From Pegoplata infirma (Eukaryota; Arthropoda; Insecta; Diptera; Anthomyiidae): 64,000 nucleotides of DNA. The stretch lies in NCBI GenBank assembly GCA_963921195.1, contig OY992538.1, positions 54,984,852 to 55,048,851 of the forward strand. Reading direction: 5' to 3'. A program made the position numbers and the translations under genes. Under the pieces are notes generated by a model, which saw only the letters and a list, made by a program, of their open reading frames with translations, was not told the DNA's origin and did not search any database. This document shows, piece after piece, positions 1-11,937 of this stretch; the stretch's first letter is position 1; every line of letters starts with the position of its first letter.

Positions 1-300
1 GACTTTTCTGTACGAAAAATTTCTCAGAATCTGAGACTTTTTCTATACGAAATATGTCTCAGAATCTCAGACTTTTTCTATACGAAAAATGTCTCGGTAT
101 CTGACACTTTTTCTATACGAAAAATGTCTCAGCATCTGTGACTTTTCTATACGCAAAATGTCTCAGATTCTGAGACTTCTTCTATACTAAAAATGTCTTA
201 GAATCTGACACTTTTTTCTATACGAAAAATGTCTCAGAATCTGAGACCTTTTCTACACAAAAAATATCTCAGAATCTGACACTTTTTCTATTCGAAAAAT
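1..300. repeat. CTCAGAATCTGAG tandem array (truncated by window start)
   Basis: About eight degenerate units of roughly 35-36 bp. Each has the dyad CTCAGA-A-TCTGAG followed by a CTTTTTCTATACGAAAAATGT-like spacer. It is the reverse-complement orientation of the array at 62130-63440 and belongs to the same family as the intronic and downstream arrays. Variation between units shows it is old. The left end is cut by the window. Confidence 0.85.
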
Positions 301-1522
301 GTCACGTTACAAACTTTTAAATTTGAAAATCGTAAAAAACGGGTTTATCAATACCATACATTTTGTTCAATTCCAATTTATGCATCTATTACAATTTTCC
401 AATCCACAAGCTAAACAGCTGATTTTGACAGATTTTTTTTTGGCATGCGCAGGAAAATATTATCCAAAAGAAGAGCAACATAACCGGTCGTTACGCATAA
501 GAAAACATAAACAATGGACTGCATATGACCCCTTACAAGAGTAAGGAATACTTAAAGAGTCATAGAAGCAAAACAAAACGTGCCGCGTTTTTCTTTTTGT
601 TTTTGCACCATCTTCATGCCAACAATCACAAAACCTTCAAGAGTAAATTAAATGCGCCGGTTCCGTATATAAAAGAAAAACAAAAAGTTCACTCAATTTA
701 CTAGTGCTTAACAAAAAGTTTTTCCAAGGCTGTGTTTACATGCTCGTAATAGAAAATGTTAGAACATGAAAAATAAAAAATGAGAAATGGAATGTTAAAT
801 ATCAATAAATGCCAAAAACCCAAAAGAGACCCACCTATATGAACGAAAAAAATCAGTTGTAATTGAGCAGTGAGAAAATACGGTCATAAATGGAAAAAAA
901 TTAAAAATTCAAACATGTGGCATATATAAAAAAAAATAATAAAAACGGAAGTGAAATTAAAGTGTATGTGTGAATGGGTAAGAGTGTATTAAGGAAAAAT
1001 ACATACACCTAAAAAATTCCTAATTAAATAAAATATAAAAATTAAATAAGTGAGATGAAAAGTAACAAAAATATAACGAAAAATAAAGAAAATAAGTTAA
1101 ATTTCTATAAAATATATAAATTTCAATAAAAAAAGTAATAATTTCTAAGAAAATCTAAAACAAATCTTAAAAAAATTTAAATATCCTGCGCCTAAAAATA
1201 TGCTTTAAAATTTAAAAGAGTCATCTTATTATTGTAATAGGAAAAATAATGTCATAAACATTTTAATTGACCTTCATAGTTTTATGTATAAAAATTGTAT
1301 ATCAAGTGTAAGTGTTGTAAATATGTAAATGTGAGTGTGTGTGTTTAAATCCATTTAAATTTACACATATCTTTATACCAAAATCTGTGTTTGTGTGTGT
1401 GTTCTTGTAATTTCTAGATATATGTTAAAGATAATGTTTTATACTGAATACTTGTTTCAATTAAAAAGAAAATTTCTCGTTTCTTTAAACAAATAAATAA
1501 TTAAAAAAAAAAAAAATTGATT
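301..1522 (+). promoter_or_regulatory. Putative promoter and 5' leader of first exon A
   Basis: No ORF of note. A clear TATA-type motif (TATAAAAG) lies at 668-675, with a loose initiator-like TTCACTC about 23 bases downstream. From about 690 to 1522 the sequence is A-rich and unstructured, like a long fly 5' UTR, and runs into the ATG at 1523. The start site is inferred from the TATA motif only. Confidence 0.35.
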
Positions 1523-1841
1523 ATGGAGAATTCTCCACCCTCTGCTTCCTCTTTGGAAAAACAAATTGATAATTTTTTGGAGCATTTCAAACGTAGCGCC
1601 TCAAAGGCTATGGAAGCTGAATGGTGTAGTATTGGTGGTAATAGTGGTGTTAGTGCTACTACAACTAACGGAAGTAGTATAATTACTACTACTAATACTT
1701 CTACTACAACAAACACAACTACAACGGAAACTTCGTGTACACAACAAATTACTAAACAAGTGTCAATGGATAAACAGCATCAATTATTGCAACGTACTCG
1801 AAGTCGTTCCAGTTGTTTGGATTTAAATAATATGATGATGG
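1523..1841 (+). CDS. Alternative first coding exon A of the SAM-like gene
   Basis: The ATG at 1523 opens a 106-codon reading frame ending in a perfect donor (G|GTAAGT) after base 1841, leaving one base (phase 1). The peptide begins MENSPPSASS, then has a possible amphipathic helix with a LEKQIDNFLEHF core, a Thr/Asn/Ser-rich stretch (about residues 45-72), a Gln/His-rich part and an RTRSRSS segment that could be phosphorylated. The codon pattern looks like real coding sequence. Read through, the frame stops at 1858, so splicing is required. Its phase matches the acceptor at 51747; joined to exons 2-7 it gives 2151 nt (716 residues). It could instead belong to another gene with exons outside the window. 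I do not recognise the peptide. Confidence 0.6.
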
Positions 1842-1858
1842 GTAAGTCAATAGTGTAG

Positions 1859-2072
1859 CAAAAAATACTTTATTAAAGAGTTCTAATTTTGAATTTTAAA
1901 AATTTGACATAAAAACCAATAAATAAATATCTACAAAATATTTTTGATTTACTACGCACCGGAAGGTCTTACCTACCTTAAGGCTGGATTAAATTTTACG
2001 CACAGAAAAAAAATATGGGAAAACCAAGGTTGGCAATCGAAACGAATAACGGTATCGATATCGATATTGGTA
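1859..2072 (+). other. Start of the large first intron, unique sequence
   Basis: A short stretch of unremarkable AT-rich sequence after the exon A donor. It ends with a small CGATATCGATATTGG motif next to the transposon insertion. No gene is seen. Confidence 0.5.
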
Positions 2073-2735
2073 CACTCAAAATAATAACTCTGTTAAATTA
2101 CAGAAAAACTCTGCTAATTTTACAGAGTACACCATACTTTTCCAGCTAACAACATTTCTTGGTAATTTTACTAAAAAACTCGGATTTTTACAGAAAAAAA
2201 CTGTTAATTTACAGAGTTTATAGTAAAATATTGGTTAAATATGAAAGCTTTTTTACAGAGAAAACTCTGTAATTTTACTATAAAACTCTGTAAAATGATT
2301 TGGACAAAAAAACTGTTAATTTACAGAGTTTCTAGTAAAATATTGGTTAAATAAACAACCATTTAGCAAAGAAAACTATGTAAATTTACATATATTTGTA
2401 AAATACATTTGATGCAACAAAAAAATTTACAGAAAAAACTCTGTAAATTTACAGAGTTTAGTTAAATGCATGTTATTTTGTAAGATTTTTATAAGAATTC
2501 TGAAAAAAAATTTTTGATAACTTTTGTTGCTACTTTTTCAACTTTTTCTCAAAAAAAAAAATATACAGATAAAATTTTGATGCTTGGTAACAAAAACAAC
2601 TCAAAAGTTTTGAGCAAGTGTGAACCGCACATTATGCGTTCTTAAATTCTTTTATAATATGACTGTGCCTCTAATAAAACAAACAAAATTTTTTTTTCTG
2701 GATTCTGGTGTTGTAACATATAATTTTGTAACGAG

Positions 2736-3527
2736 CAGGGATGCCAACTTAGTGCTTTTCGCGCTAGATCTAGTGCTTTTTGATGTGTCAAAACGCGAAA
2801 ATTTTTGACCTAGTGCCAAATTAGAAAAACGCACTAACTTGGTGCTTTTTATTTAAATTTTCAGTTGGTGCTTTTAGTGCTTTTTAAAATTAATTTTTAT
2901 AGCCTCGAAATAAAGTATAGCGGTATACTTAGTTTGTTATTTCGAGTGTAACGCATCGAAATATTAGTCGGAGACTTCACAAAGTATATATTTTATTGAT
3001 TTTTGATCGATTCAAAGACATTTTTTGAATGCCCGTCTGTCTATTTGTAGAAAGAAATATGCAGTTCAAACTTAGAGCTAGACCCCTGAAATTTGGAACG
3101 AATTTATTATTATGGTCAATAACTATTGGTCGTATTAAGTTCGAAAAAAGAGCCAAATCGAACTAAGGGTAAAATGTTTTCCCTTGAAGAACTAAACCAA
3201 CCTCTAAAAAAGTTCCATTCTTTGTTGTTTTTTTCTGTATTTTGGTTTAATATTTGAATTCTGTTCTAGGTGAAGTTCAAAGACTAAATTTGGCTTTTGA
3301 AGCGGAAATGCAGACCATGTAAAATTGTACAATGATTTATATCGGTTGCTTAAAAGTTTAACCAACAAACTTATCAAAAATTTTGTTTGAAAAAAAATAA
3401 TATTTTTTTTTATCTATTTAAAAAACAGTCCAGTGCTTTTATACCCTTTTTTTCAAGCAAATTTACGCGTTTTTACCCGTTTATAAATTCTTGTGCGCGT
3501 TTTGCTCTCAAATAGTTGGCATCTCTG
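2736..3527. mobile_element. hAT-like nonautonomous element with 8-bp duplication GTAACGAG
   Basis: An identical GTAACGAG flanks both sides (2728-2735 and 3528-3535). The ends are CAGGGATGCCAACT and, as complement, CAGAGATGCCAACT. An 8-bp duplication plus CAGRG ends fits the hAT superfamily. The inside holds repeated TAGTGCTTTT motifs and an embedded mini-me-like piece (about 2900-3420, with a CGTCTGTCT tract). No coding sequence. Confidence 0.8.
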
Positions 3528-3631
3528 GTAACGAGTGCTTGATTAAAATTTTGGGATTTCCAAAAAAGGACATTAGTATTTTTTTTTACAACGCAAAGAA
3601 CAGTGCAGTGACATTCAATACATGTGTATCA

Positions 3632-4774
3632 CACTAAGAAAAAAAAATGTTAAAATCAAATAGAAACAACTTTAAATTAAATATAAAACAGTGACGAAAT
3701 AGAACAAAGTTTGTTTTTATTTAATTTAAATATGTTTCTAGTTGTTTTTAACATGCCACGATTTGTAGACAACATTTTAAAACTAAGATGTAACAATATT
3801 GTTTTAAAATTGGCCATGCTAAATTTAAATATGCAACAAATTTTAATTTAAAGTTGACCAATATTAATTTAAATATGGGACATTTTTTTCTTTTGCAGCT
3901 TTTTACTTACCTATAAACCATGAAATTTAAAATAAAACAATATATATTTTTGTTTAAGTTTTTTTTATTTTCAAATTATTTTTACAATAGTTTTTAATAA
4001 CATAGCAAAAAAAATTAACACTACTCTAATTGTACATCTAAGGGTAGAATTACATCCAAGGCTTTGGCTTTAAATATTGCTTGTTGGCTTTGGTTTTCGC
4101 TATACATAAAAAAATAAAAGCCAAAGCCTTGAATGTACTTCTTCCCTTATTATAGCCCTACATCTAATTACAAGAAATGAAATTAAATACCATAAATAAA
4201 AAATACACACATTTAGATTAATACTTATATTCCACAAATGAAAAACTAAAGTTAAAAGTCTTCATTTTCTGCCAATTACGTAGATCATCCCATCCTCGTT
4301 CGAGAACACTTCCTTTGTTTTTAACTTTTTTAGTTTTATTATTGTTTTTATTGTTAATAATTTTCTATTTCACATCTAGAGAACTAAAAAAATAGACGAC
4401 TTTTTTAATGGAACAATATTTTAACATTGTTTCTACTTAAAATAAAATTGCCCAACTTTATTATATTTCTTGAAAAAAAAACTTTAAATGTCAAAAAACA
4501 AAATTGCTCAACTTTAAAATAACCATGAAAAATATTGTTTTTAATATAAATATTTGAATAAGATATTTTTAAAATTTTTAACGATTTTTAATGACAGCAT
4601 ATTAAGTTTAAAGGGATCAATTTTAAATCAAAATTGTATGCAATTTTAAAACAAACATGTTATGTTAAAATCAATCCAAAACAATATTAAAATTAAAATT
4701 TTTTTCAAAAATATGTAGCATACTTAAAATAAACATGAACATATTTGATTTAAATATGTTTTTTTCCCTCAGTG
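3632..4774. mobile_element. AT-rich element with CACTAAG/CTCAGTG ends
   Basis: The left end CACTAAGAAAAAAAA and right end TTTTTTTCCCTCAGTG are approximate inverted repeats. Internally, TTAAATTAAATAT-type motifs recur in both orientations. At 4043-4138 a short hairpin pairs GGCTTTGGCTTT with AAAGCCAAAGCC. The target duplication is not clear, so the boundaries are tentative. Confidence 0.4.
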
Positions 4775-5099
4775 CACATATTAATAATGTTTGCAAAAGA
4801 AAAAATTTCATTACAGAAAAGGTCTAAATTTTTTAAGATCTAATTTTATTAGAGGTCATAAAAATCACGTAACGTGACAAAAAAATATTTGTTTTATGTT
4901 TTTATGGCTTTTAAAACTCAAGTAGCTAACTCCTTTTTGTTATATGACTTTGCATGCAAACGATTACTGATCGATGTAACATCTTTTGTGAACATCTGTA
5001 GCAATTCGTTAGTCAGGTAAAACCTAATAATGTGATGGAAAGAAAATGTTTGACGTCACAATTAAAACAAACGAAAATAAGAATTCAAAAAACCGAAAC

Positions 5100-5335
5100 A
5101 AAACCGATACGAAAGTAGAAAAAAATGAATTGGTATTGGGTTTTTATTGGTATTGGTTTTGAAGAATAAAAGTATTGGTTTTTAATTGGTATTGGTAGTG
5201 GGGAATCAGTATTGGTTTTTTATCGGTATTAGTATCGCACACATAAAGGTATTGGTTTTTAATTGGTATTGGTTTTCAATTTGAATTGGTATTAACGGGT
5301 ATTGGTATCGAAAAGGTATTGGTACCCATCATTGC
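5100..5335 (+). repeat. Degenerate GGTATTGGTTTTTAATT tandem repeat
   Basis: Roughly ten imperfect repeats of GGTATTGGTTTT with variable spacers inside the 2073-5603 element. Low complexity; no reading frame. Confidence 0.75.
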
Positions 5336-5605
5336 TCAAAACAGAAAACTTTTTTGGTTATAACAAAAATACGAAGTATTTTGCTTAGATCTGTATTTTA
5401 GCAGAAAACTATGTTAATTATCTGTAAAATTAAGTTTACAAAGTAAAAAGTAATATAACAGAGCAAACTTTGTTTTTTTGTCACAACAAAAAACAAAGTA
5501 TTTTCTTTAAATCTGTATTTTGACAGAAAACTCTGTCAAATATCTGTTGAATTGAGATTTCAGTCATTTTACAGAGTATTTTACAGAGTTATTAGTTTGA
5601 GTGTA

Positions 5606-6707
5606 AAAAAACCTTGCCCTTCCTTGAACTCTATAATATCATGTCCTTAATATGTTCACCACTTGAACTCCTCCACTTAAAGTTTATTACAAAAAATTCT
5701 TAAATTACATTTATCGATTTTCGTAAACTTCTTCAAGTTTTTTGACAAACAAAAAGAAGGTCTTTGCTGTATAAAAATAGTAAGAAAACAAGAAAATTGC
5801 ATGGCACACACCTTAAAGGATATAAAATATGACATAAAGGAAACCCCTTGAGAGAAGACAAACATATACAAATATGTAAAAGCTATGGAGGGGGTTATTA
5901 TCACCCAACATAACTACTACAAACGCAAGGACATAACAGACAAAAAAAAAGAGATTAACCTACAGCAAGGTTTTGCAAAGCATTTAAATCTAACAAACAG
6001 AAATTATCAAAAAAAAAAAAAACATAAAAGTGGAAAAAATTTAACGGATTATGGATATAAATCTAACGGATTATTAATAAAATAAATCTGTGTCAGTTAC
6101 ACTATAATCAGTTTTACAAAAGTTTAAAAGATTTAGCGGTTTAAAAACATTTAACCGCTTGGTAACGGTCTCTTTTTCAACTACGCGACAACACAAATTT
6201 AAGTAATCTACATAGCTTTTAGAAAATCTACTAGATTACTATCTAAATCTTGTACAAATTAGTTAAGCCCTAAAATGTTAAAGTACTTTAACCCCTTAAT
6301 GCTGCTGCCGTTTACAAAAACTATTAAAAGAGTAATAAAAATTAGGTTAAATAAGATAATATCAAAGTGACTTATTTAATGGAACAAAGAAAAATGTTAA
6401 ATTGACAATTTTGACTACAAAAATACTTACATATAGCATTTTTTAATTGAAAACTTGTTGCCTGTTTGTGAAAAACAAAAAACAAAGAAAATCCATTAAA
6501 ATGATTACATATTGTTTTTCTGTTTTATTTTTTAGCTAGAAGGGGTTGGTTTGTTGCATATTTTTTTTTCTCTTTTTCATTTAATGCTTCATCAGCCTGA
6601 TTTCAAACGAATGCTGACTGAATGTGCACTTAAATGGGCGCAATAACTTTTGTATGAATGCAACCGAAATGTACCCGTTCTAGTAGGTACAATTATGTTT
6701 GACTAAA
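5606..6707. other. Intronic AT-rich sequence without recognisable gene
   Basis: Short open frames here (for example 5885-6085) are A-rich and lack coding character. I see no transposon termini, RNA gene or regulatory motif. Confidence 0.5.
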
Positions 6708-8530
6708 AATACAACAATAAAAAAACTGCAATCTTATACAAGTACAGTGGAAATCATTAAAGTTGAACAAAATTTTTATCAAGAAGCATAAAGTAGAAAA
6801 ATAACCATAATTTGAGATCACCCATAATTTTGAATTGATATTAAGGGATCAGTTGCAAAAACGGCATTATCATTAAATATTGAAAAAATCAAAAAAAAAT
6901 TTTTTGTTCATTAATTTTTGCCAAAGGTTAATTTATTTTTGACAAAGGATTTGAGTATTTTTACTAAAGTGTCTAGTAAATCTCCGTGACTTAGAAAAAT
7001 CCAAAAATAGTAAAAAAACGTCGAAAAAAATTTTCGTTAGGGACTTCGAAAATTAAACAAGTAACACAATGTGAAAAATATTATTGCAAAATAACTTTAT
7101 TTAAAAATGAAATCACTTTTGAGAAAAAAATATTGTAAAAAAAATCCGCGATACATTGTAAAAAAATATGTTCGTACTTGTGTCAATACCACAGACTAAT
7201 ACAGACTCGACATAAGTGACAGGTGTCAAAAAAGTATTCTTTAACCATATGGTTAAAATTTTCAAATTATTCTACGAATTAGGTTAGAAAGAGAAAACTG
7301 ATATAACGCGCCATAAGAAAAATGAATGCCAAATCGGTTTTTGTTGTTTCACTCACTCCTAATTCGTAGAAATGTTAGCGTAAAACGGACTAAAAACCGC
7401 TGTGTTTTCTCCTAAAATCGCTTAGTCTCCCCCCATTTTTTCTTATAAAACTCTACTGTCTAGTCTGTATATAGTCTGTGTCAATACCATTCGGTATTCA
7501 ATTCTGTTCAAATATGACAACCAGCAGCCGAATTAAAGCATTTTGCATTTTTAGGTTATGTTGATTGTACTAAAATTTCGAGGTGTCCTTACATTTTCGT
7601 TCATAGCTTTTGAACCGCTGAACCGATTTCTCTCAAATGTAATACCAAACTTTTCGGGGCAACAAAAAGTAAACATGTTAAGTTTTAGTCATATCCGTGC
7701 AATATTTTGGCCGTGATCACCATTTCAACAGACAGACGGACATCTCTAGAATGTCTAAAAATACAACAATAAAAAAAACTGCAATCTTATAGAAGTACAG
7801 TGAAAATGATTAAAGTTGGACAAAATAAAACAAAGTTGGAACAAAAAATTGAAAAATAACCAAAATTTGAGATCACCCATAGTTTTTAACAGAAATTGAG
7901 GAATCAGTTGCAGAAACGGCATTATCCTTAAATATTGAAAAAATCAACAAAAAAATTTGTTGTTCATTAACTTTTGCCGAAGGTTAACTTATTTTTGACA
8001 AAGGATTTGAGTATTTTTACTAAAGTGTCTAGTAAATCTCCGTGACTTAAAAAAATACGAAAATAGCAAAGAAAAAAAAAACGTCCAAAAAAATTTTCGT
8101 CCGGGACTTCGAAAATTAAACAAGTAACACAATGTGAAAAAGATTAATAAAAAAAGATTTAATAAAAAAAGATTTAAGAAAAAAACAATTCCGCGAAAAA
8201 AAATTTCAATGAAAAAAATTCGCTATATTTTTCTATTTTGTGAAAATAAAATATGTTCGTACTTGTTTCAATACCATTCAGTATTCAATTCTGTTTAAAT
8301 ATGACAACCAGCAGTCGAATTAAAGCATTTTGTATTTTTAGGTTATGTGGAATGTACCAAAATTTCGAGGTGTCCTTACATTTTCGTTCATAACTTTTGA
8401 ACCGCTAAACCGATTTCCCTCAAATGCAATACCAAACTTCCCGGGGCAACAACAAGTAAACCTGTTAAGTTTTGACAACAAGTAAACCTGTTTTTTTTTG
8501 GCCGTGATTGGCATTTTTAGAAGTCAATAA
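6708..8530 (+). repeat. Tandem duplication of a mini-me-like dispersed repeat (about 750 bp unit)
   Basis: Copy 1 starts at 6708 (AAAATACAACAATAAAAAAA) and copy 2 at about 7758 with the same opening. Both run through ATTCAATTCTG and ACCGCTGAACCGAT-type segments. Without the 291-bp insertion in copy 1 (7190-7480 plus 7 bp duplication), the two are almost equal in length. Related fragments occur at 22500-22680 and 29390-29650. Confidence 0.8.
7190..7480. mobile_element. CACAGACTA MITE, copy 1, 7-bp duplication TCAATAC
   Basis: The ends are CACAGACTA...TAGTCTGTG with longer inverted repeats (CACAGACTAATACAGACTCG). TCAATAC occurs on both sides (7183-7189 and 7481-7487). The duplicated paralogous copy at about 8270 carries the empty site with a single TCAATAC, which fixes the boundaries. 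The same family is at 39945-41685 and 41373-41672, again with 7-bp duplications. Confidence 0.9.
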
Positions 8531-9182
8531 CTGACTTCTAAAATGCTAATAACTGATCAATAATACTTATACTCTATCCAGTGTTACCGTTGAGAATTTT
8601 GAAAAAGTCGCAGAAAAAGTAGTTTTTTACAAAAAAAGTCGCACAAAAAAGTCGTTTTCCAAATAAAAGTCACACCTTTTTTTAAGAGTTAATGATAGAG
8701 GGTATGACATTTGCAATTGAACTAATTATATCTGAATAACATTCAGTAACCCTCAATTTTTTAACAAAAAACGAAAAAAATCACGTTTTTCCCCCTTCCC
8801 TTTCACCCACAAAATGTGAGATTGGGCAGCTACGAAAAAACATGTAACTCTTATTTTGCTCCCCCCTTTCCTATATTCAAGTTTCAGGACAATCGGTGGG
8901 AGCTCTGTGAAAGACCTTCCTTGTTAGTAAAATTTTTAAAGAGATCGGGTGGGTTCGGTTCTGCAGTTCAAAAGTAAGGAGCAAAACCGTGAATTTCTGA
9001 TTTGTTTCGCCTTTAATTAACCTGTTAAAAAACCCGTTTAACAAGATTGTAAAATATTGGTAAGTAACAAAAATATTTTAAAACGTATTTTTGTCACTTA
9101 GAAATTTTTTTTACACTCAAAAAATAAGAAATTTCACTCGAAAAAATTTTGCACTTTTTTTATAAAAGTTACTAAAAGCAAG
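8531..9182. other. No gene seen
   Basis: AT-rich sequence with a few AAAGTCGCA repeats and CCCTTCCC-type pyrimidine clusters. No ORF, RNA gene or transposon end could be supported. Confidence 0.4.
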
Positions 9183-9956
9183 TTAAAAGAATTATAGTTG
9201 GTCAAGACCGACCATAAAATACCCTACACCAGTGTTTCCCGGGAAATGGTCCCAAGTCAAAACATGGACCTATGGGATCTATCTTTTGGCAATTCTTTAA
9301 TAAATGTAAAAACACTTACAAACCAAATTTGAGTGAAATAGGCTTCTATTTGTTGCTAATGAACCGCTGCAAGTGAATATCAGGCGAAATTTTCATATAG
9401 GACCAGAAATGGTCTCAAAATAATCAGATTTACTTACCAAAGTACACGTTTAACAAAAATAAACAAAATTTTAATAAAATATTTTCTATTTTCATGAAAT
9501 TTGAGATTTATATGAATATCGGAAGGGTGGTTTGTATGGGGGCTACAAGAAAAAAGGTCCGATTCCTTTAAAATTTAGAATGGTGATTTGTGAAAGAAAA
9601 CACTGCAAAATTTCGAAAGGATATCTTTTATATTACGGTTATTAGAATCATTTGATCCAAAATAAAAGGGGACCATTGTATGGGGGCTAGGTCAAAACAT
9701 GGACAGATTTTCTCCAATAGCGTTCGTCCTTTGGTCAAAAGAAGCTTAAGTTTCAAATTTCAGATAAGTCGGTTAAAAACTGCGACCTGTATCTTGCTCA
9801 CAACGTTTACACGGACGGACGGACGTCGCTAAATCGACTCAAAAAGTGATTTTGAGTATATCGGTATATTTCAAGGTGGGTCTAGGACCAATATTTCGTG
9901 TAGTTACAAACATCAGCACAAATTCATTATACCCTGTACCACAGAGTGGTATAGGG

Positions 9957-10453
9957 CATAGTGACCATAGGGGTGAAACGAATAAGTTTCGCACATGTCT
10001 ATGTATTAGTGACGGCACGCGCGTGTAACTTTTGACGTTTCATACAAAACATAAACAAACAACGAAAATACAGATGCAAAAGCTCACACGTACAGGCACA
10101 CGTATTCTAGGCAGAGAAGTAAATTTAGTAGTATTTTGTATGCGTCCATATTGAAAGTACCAAAATAAGCACACGTGTTGCATGTCTATATGGTCTGTGA
10201 TAGTGACATAGTAATCCATCGACCGTTATATAGATATGGCATCACCAAAGATAATTGGAAAATTCTGGCAATGCCAAACTAAAGTTCAAACGCAAAGCAA
10301 AGAGAGACAAAAAACAATCTGCATTCTCACTGTAAAGCTGGTATCTTCCATCTCGCTCACATTTCGATTTGTGATAAAATTTCGTAAACAATACCATATG
10401 GTTTTTGTTTACTACTTTTTAAACGCCATTTGTTGGACTACTCTATGACTCTG
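9957..10453. mobile_element. hAT-like MITE (family 2), 8-bp duplication GTATAGGG, itself interrupted
   Basis: GTATAGGG flanks both ends (9949-9956 and 10454-10461). Removing the inner 234-bp MITE and its 8-bp duplication leaves exactly 255 bp. That is the length of the inverted copy at 35872-36126, which confirms the boundaries. The ends are CATAGTGAC and CAGAGTCATAG. Confidence 0.9.
9966..10199. mobile_element. hAT-like MITE (family 1) nested in family 2, duplication ATAGTGAC
   Basis: ATAGTGAC is at 9958-9965 and 10200-10207. The ends are CATAGGGG and CACAGACC (right, as complement). The interior (GTGTAACTTTTGACGTTTCA and following) is shared with the 245-bp copy at 46957-47201. Confidence 0.85.
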
Positions 10454-10570
10454 GTATAGGGTATAAAAAGTCTTTCATTCAAAATAAAATATTTATAATC
10501 AAAATAGTTACTTTTTCATTTAAGAAAATTTACTATCACGAAAAAAGGGCATTGTGGACGGTATTTATTA

Positions 10571-11937
10571 GGGCGTGCCGTCAAACTTAAACTTTCAAAT
10601 TTCGTGTCGTAATACCTGCCAAACGATGGCCTAGGGTTCTATAGTCGAAAAGTCGATTAATCGACTTTTTGTATAAAAAAGTCGAAAAGTCGAAATCTAC
10701 TTTTTTGTTCTTAAAAAGTCGACTTTTGCTTTCGACTTTTTTCGACTTTTTTCGACTTTTTTTGATTTTTTTACTTTTGCCAGATGAAAATAATTTCTTT
10801 CTTCTGAAAAAAAAAAATCAAATGAGAGCCGAGTTTAATAACAACTGAAGCTATTGGTCTTTCCATGTATTTTGTATGTGAAGCAAAAATGTCAATGACA
10901 CATTCATGAGTTAGAAAGTGTTAAGTGCAATATTTACCAATATTTTTGATTATTGTTAACACCTCAGTGATAGGTTTCTATAAATCGAAAGTCGAATCTT
11001 TTGCTTTCGATTTTTTCAACCTTTTCAACATTTTCGATTTCTTCGACTTTTTTTGATAAATAAAATACAACCAAAAAAAATAGCACCTAAATGCTTACAA
11101 CAAGTCAAAACTAAACTTTTATTTACAAAAAAATCGACTTTTTAAAAGTTGAAAAAGGTCGAAAAAAGTTAAAAAGTCGAAGAAAATCGAAAAAAGTCGA
11201 AAAGTCGACTTTTTAAAAAGTCGAAAGGTCGAAAAATCGACTTTTTAAATTTTGAAAAAAGTCGAAAAGACGAAAAATCTACTTTTTAGAAATTGAAAAA
11301 AGTCGAAAAGTCGACTTTTTGTTGCGACTATATAACCCAACGATGGCCACGTCAGAGCTGATTATGGGAAGATTTATGAAACAATTTTGCAAGGTCGTCT
11401 TCAGTTGGCAACCAGCGGTCAAAGTATTTCGTCCAAAATTCATTTTCGAATTTTTTACTAAATACGGCTCAAAAATTCGGAAATTTTGCGTACTTTATTG
11501 GAAAAATTAAAAATTCCAAAACCGCGACAAAAATTTTTTTTAACCAAATTGGTCTCAAAAATTAGAAAATGTTGATTATGTTATCTTAAAAATATTAAAA
11601 AAATATAAAAACGTGATTTTGGTCCACAGATGCTGATCAGATTTGGGTAAAAAATATTTTCTATGTTTGAAAATCACCATCTGTGGACCAAAATCGCAAT
11701 TTTGGAATTTTTTAAATATTTTTCCTATAAAGTATGCAAAAAATTTTTATTTTTGAGCCAGATTTAAATAATTCGGATATGACTTTTGGTCGCAAAAGGT
11801 AATTTTTTCAAACTTTGACTGCTGGTTGCCGACTGAAGATGATCTTGCAAAAATTTTTCATATATTTTCCCGACTTTAGCTACTCCGTGGCCAAAGTTCG
11901 ACACGAAATTCAAAAGTTTAGATTTGACGGAACGCCC
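10571..11937. mobile_element. Fold-back element with GGGCGT(G/T)CCGTCAAA ends
   Basis: The left GGGCGTGCCGTCAAAC and right GTTTAGATTTGACGGAACGCCC-type ends pair. The arms continue inward (CAAATTTCGTGTCG against CGACACGAAATT; GGTCGTCTTCAGTTGGCAACC against its complement near 11825). The left arm is split by the hAT-like insert at 10632-11340. No coding sequence; no clear target duplication. Confidence 0.7.
10632..11340. mobile_element. hAT-like element filled with GTCGAAAAGTCGAC repeats
   Basis: CGATGGCC is duplicated at 10624-10631 and 11341-11348. The ends TAGGGTTCTATAGTCG and TTGGGTTATATAGTCG (right, complement) match at 14 of 16 positions. Most of the interior is repeats of AAAAGTCGACTTTT in both orientations, clustered near the ends, as expected for subterminal transposase-binding repeats. 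Confidence 0.8.

Larger units (their letters stand above)
2073..5603. mobile_element. TA-flanked inverted-repeat element, TIR CACTCAAA
   Basis: The left end reads TA|CACTCAAAATAATAACTCTG and the right end is its near complement (AGAGTTATTAGTTTGAGTG|TA). This indicates a TA target duplication and a terminal inverted repeat of about 20 bp. Both subterminal regions (2090-2470 and 5340-5600) hold repeated inverted TTTACAGAGTTTT motifs, giving a fold-back look. No transposase is visible. A second member lies at 13953-15826. Inserts include a hAT-like element (2736-3527) and probably the element at 3632-4774. TA duplication suggests Tc1/mariner mobilisation; that is inference. Confidence 0.75.
9183..10470. 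mobile_element. mini-me/DINE-like element interrupted by nested MITEs
   Basis: It begins AAGTTAAAAGAATTATAGTTGG with the GGTCAAGACCGACC dyad near the start. It carries ACGGACGGACGG near 9812, the core TCGACTCAAAAAGTGATTTTGAG, and ends ATACCCTGTACCACAGAGTGG...TATAGGGTATAAAAA. Similar full copies are at 27821-28672 and 46571-48247. The (GTCC)n tract and conserved core match mini-me elements of Diptera, thought to be Helentron derivatives. It is interrupted at 9957-10453. Confidence 0.75.
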
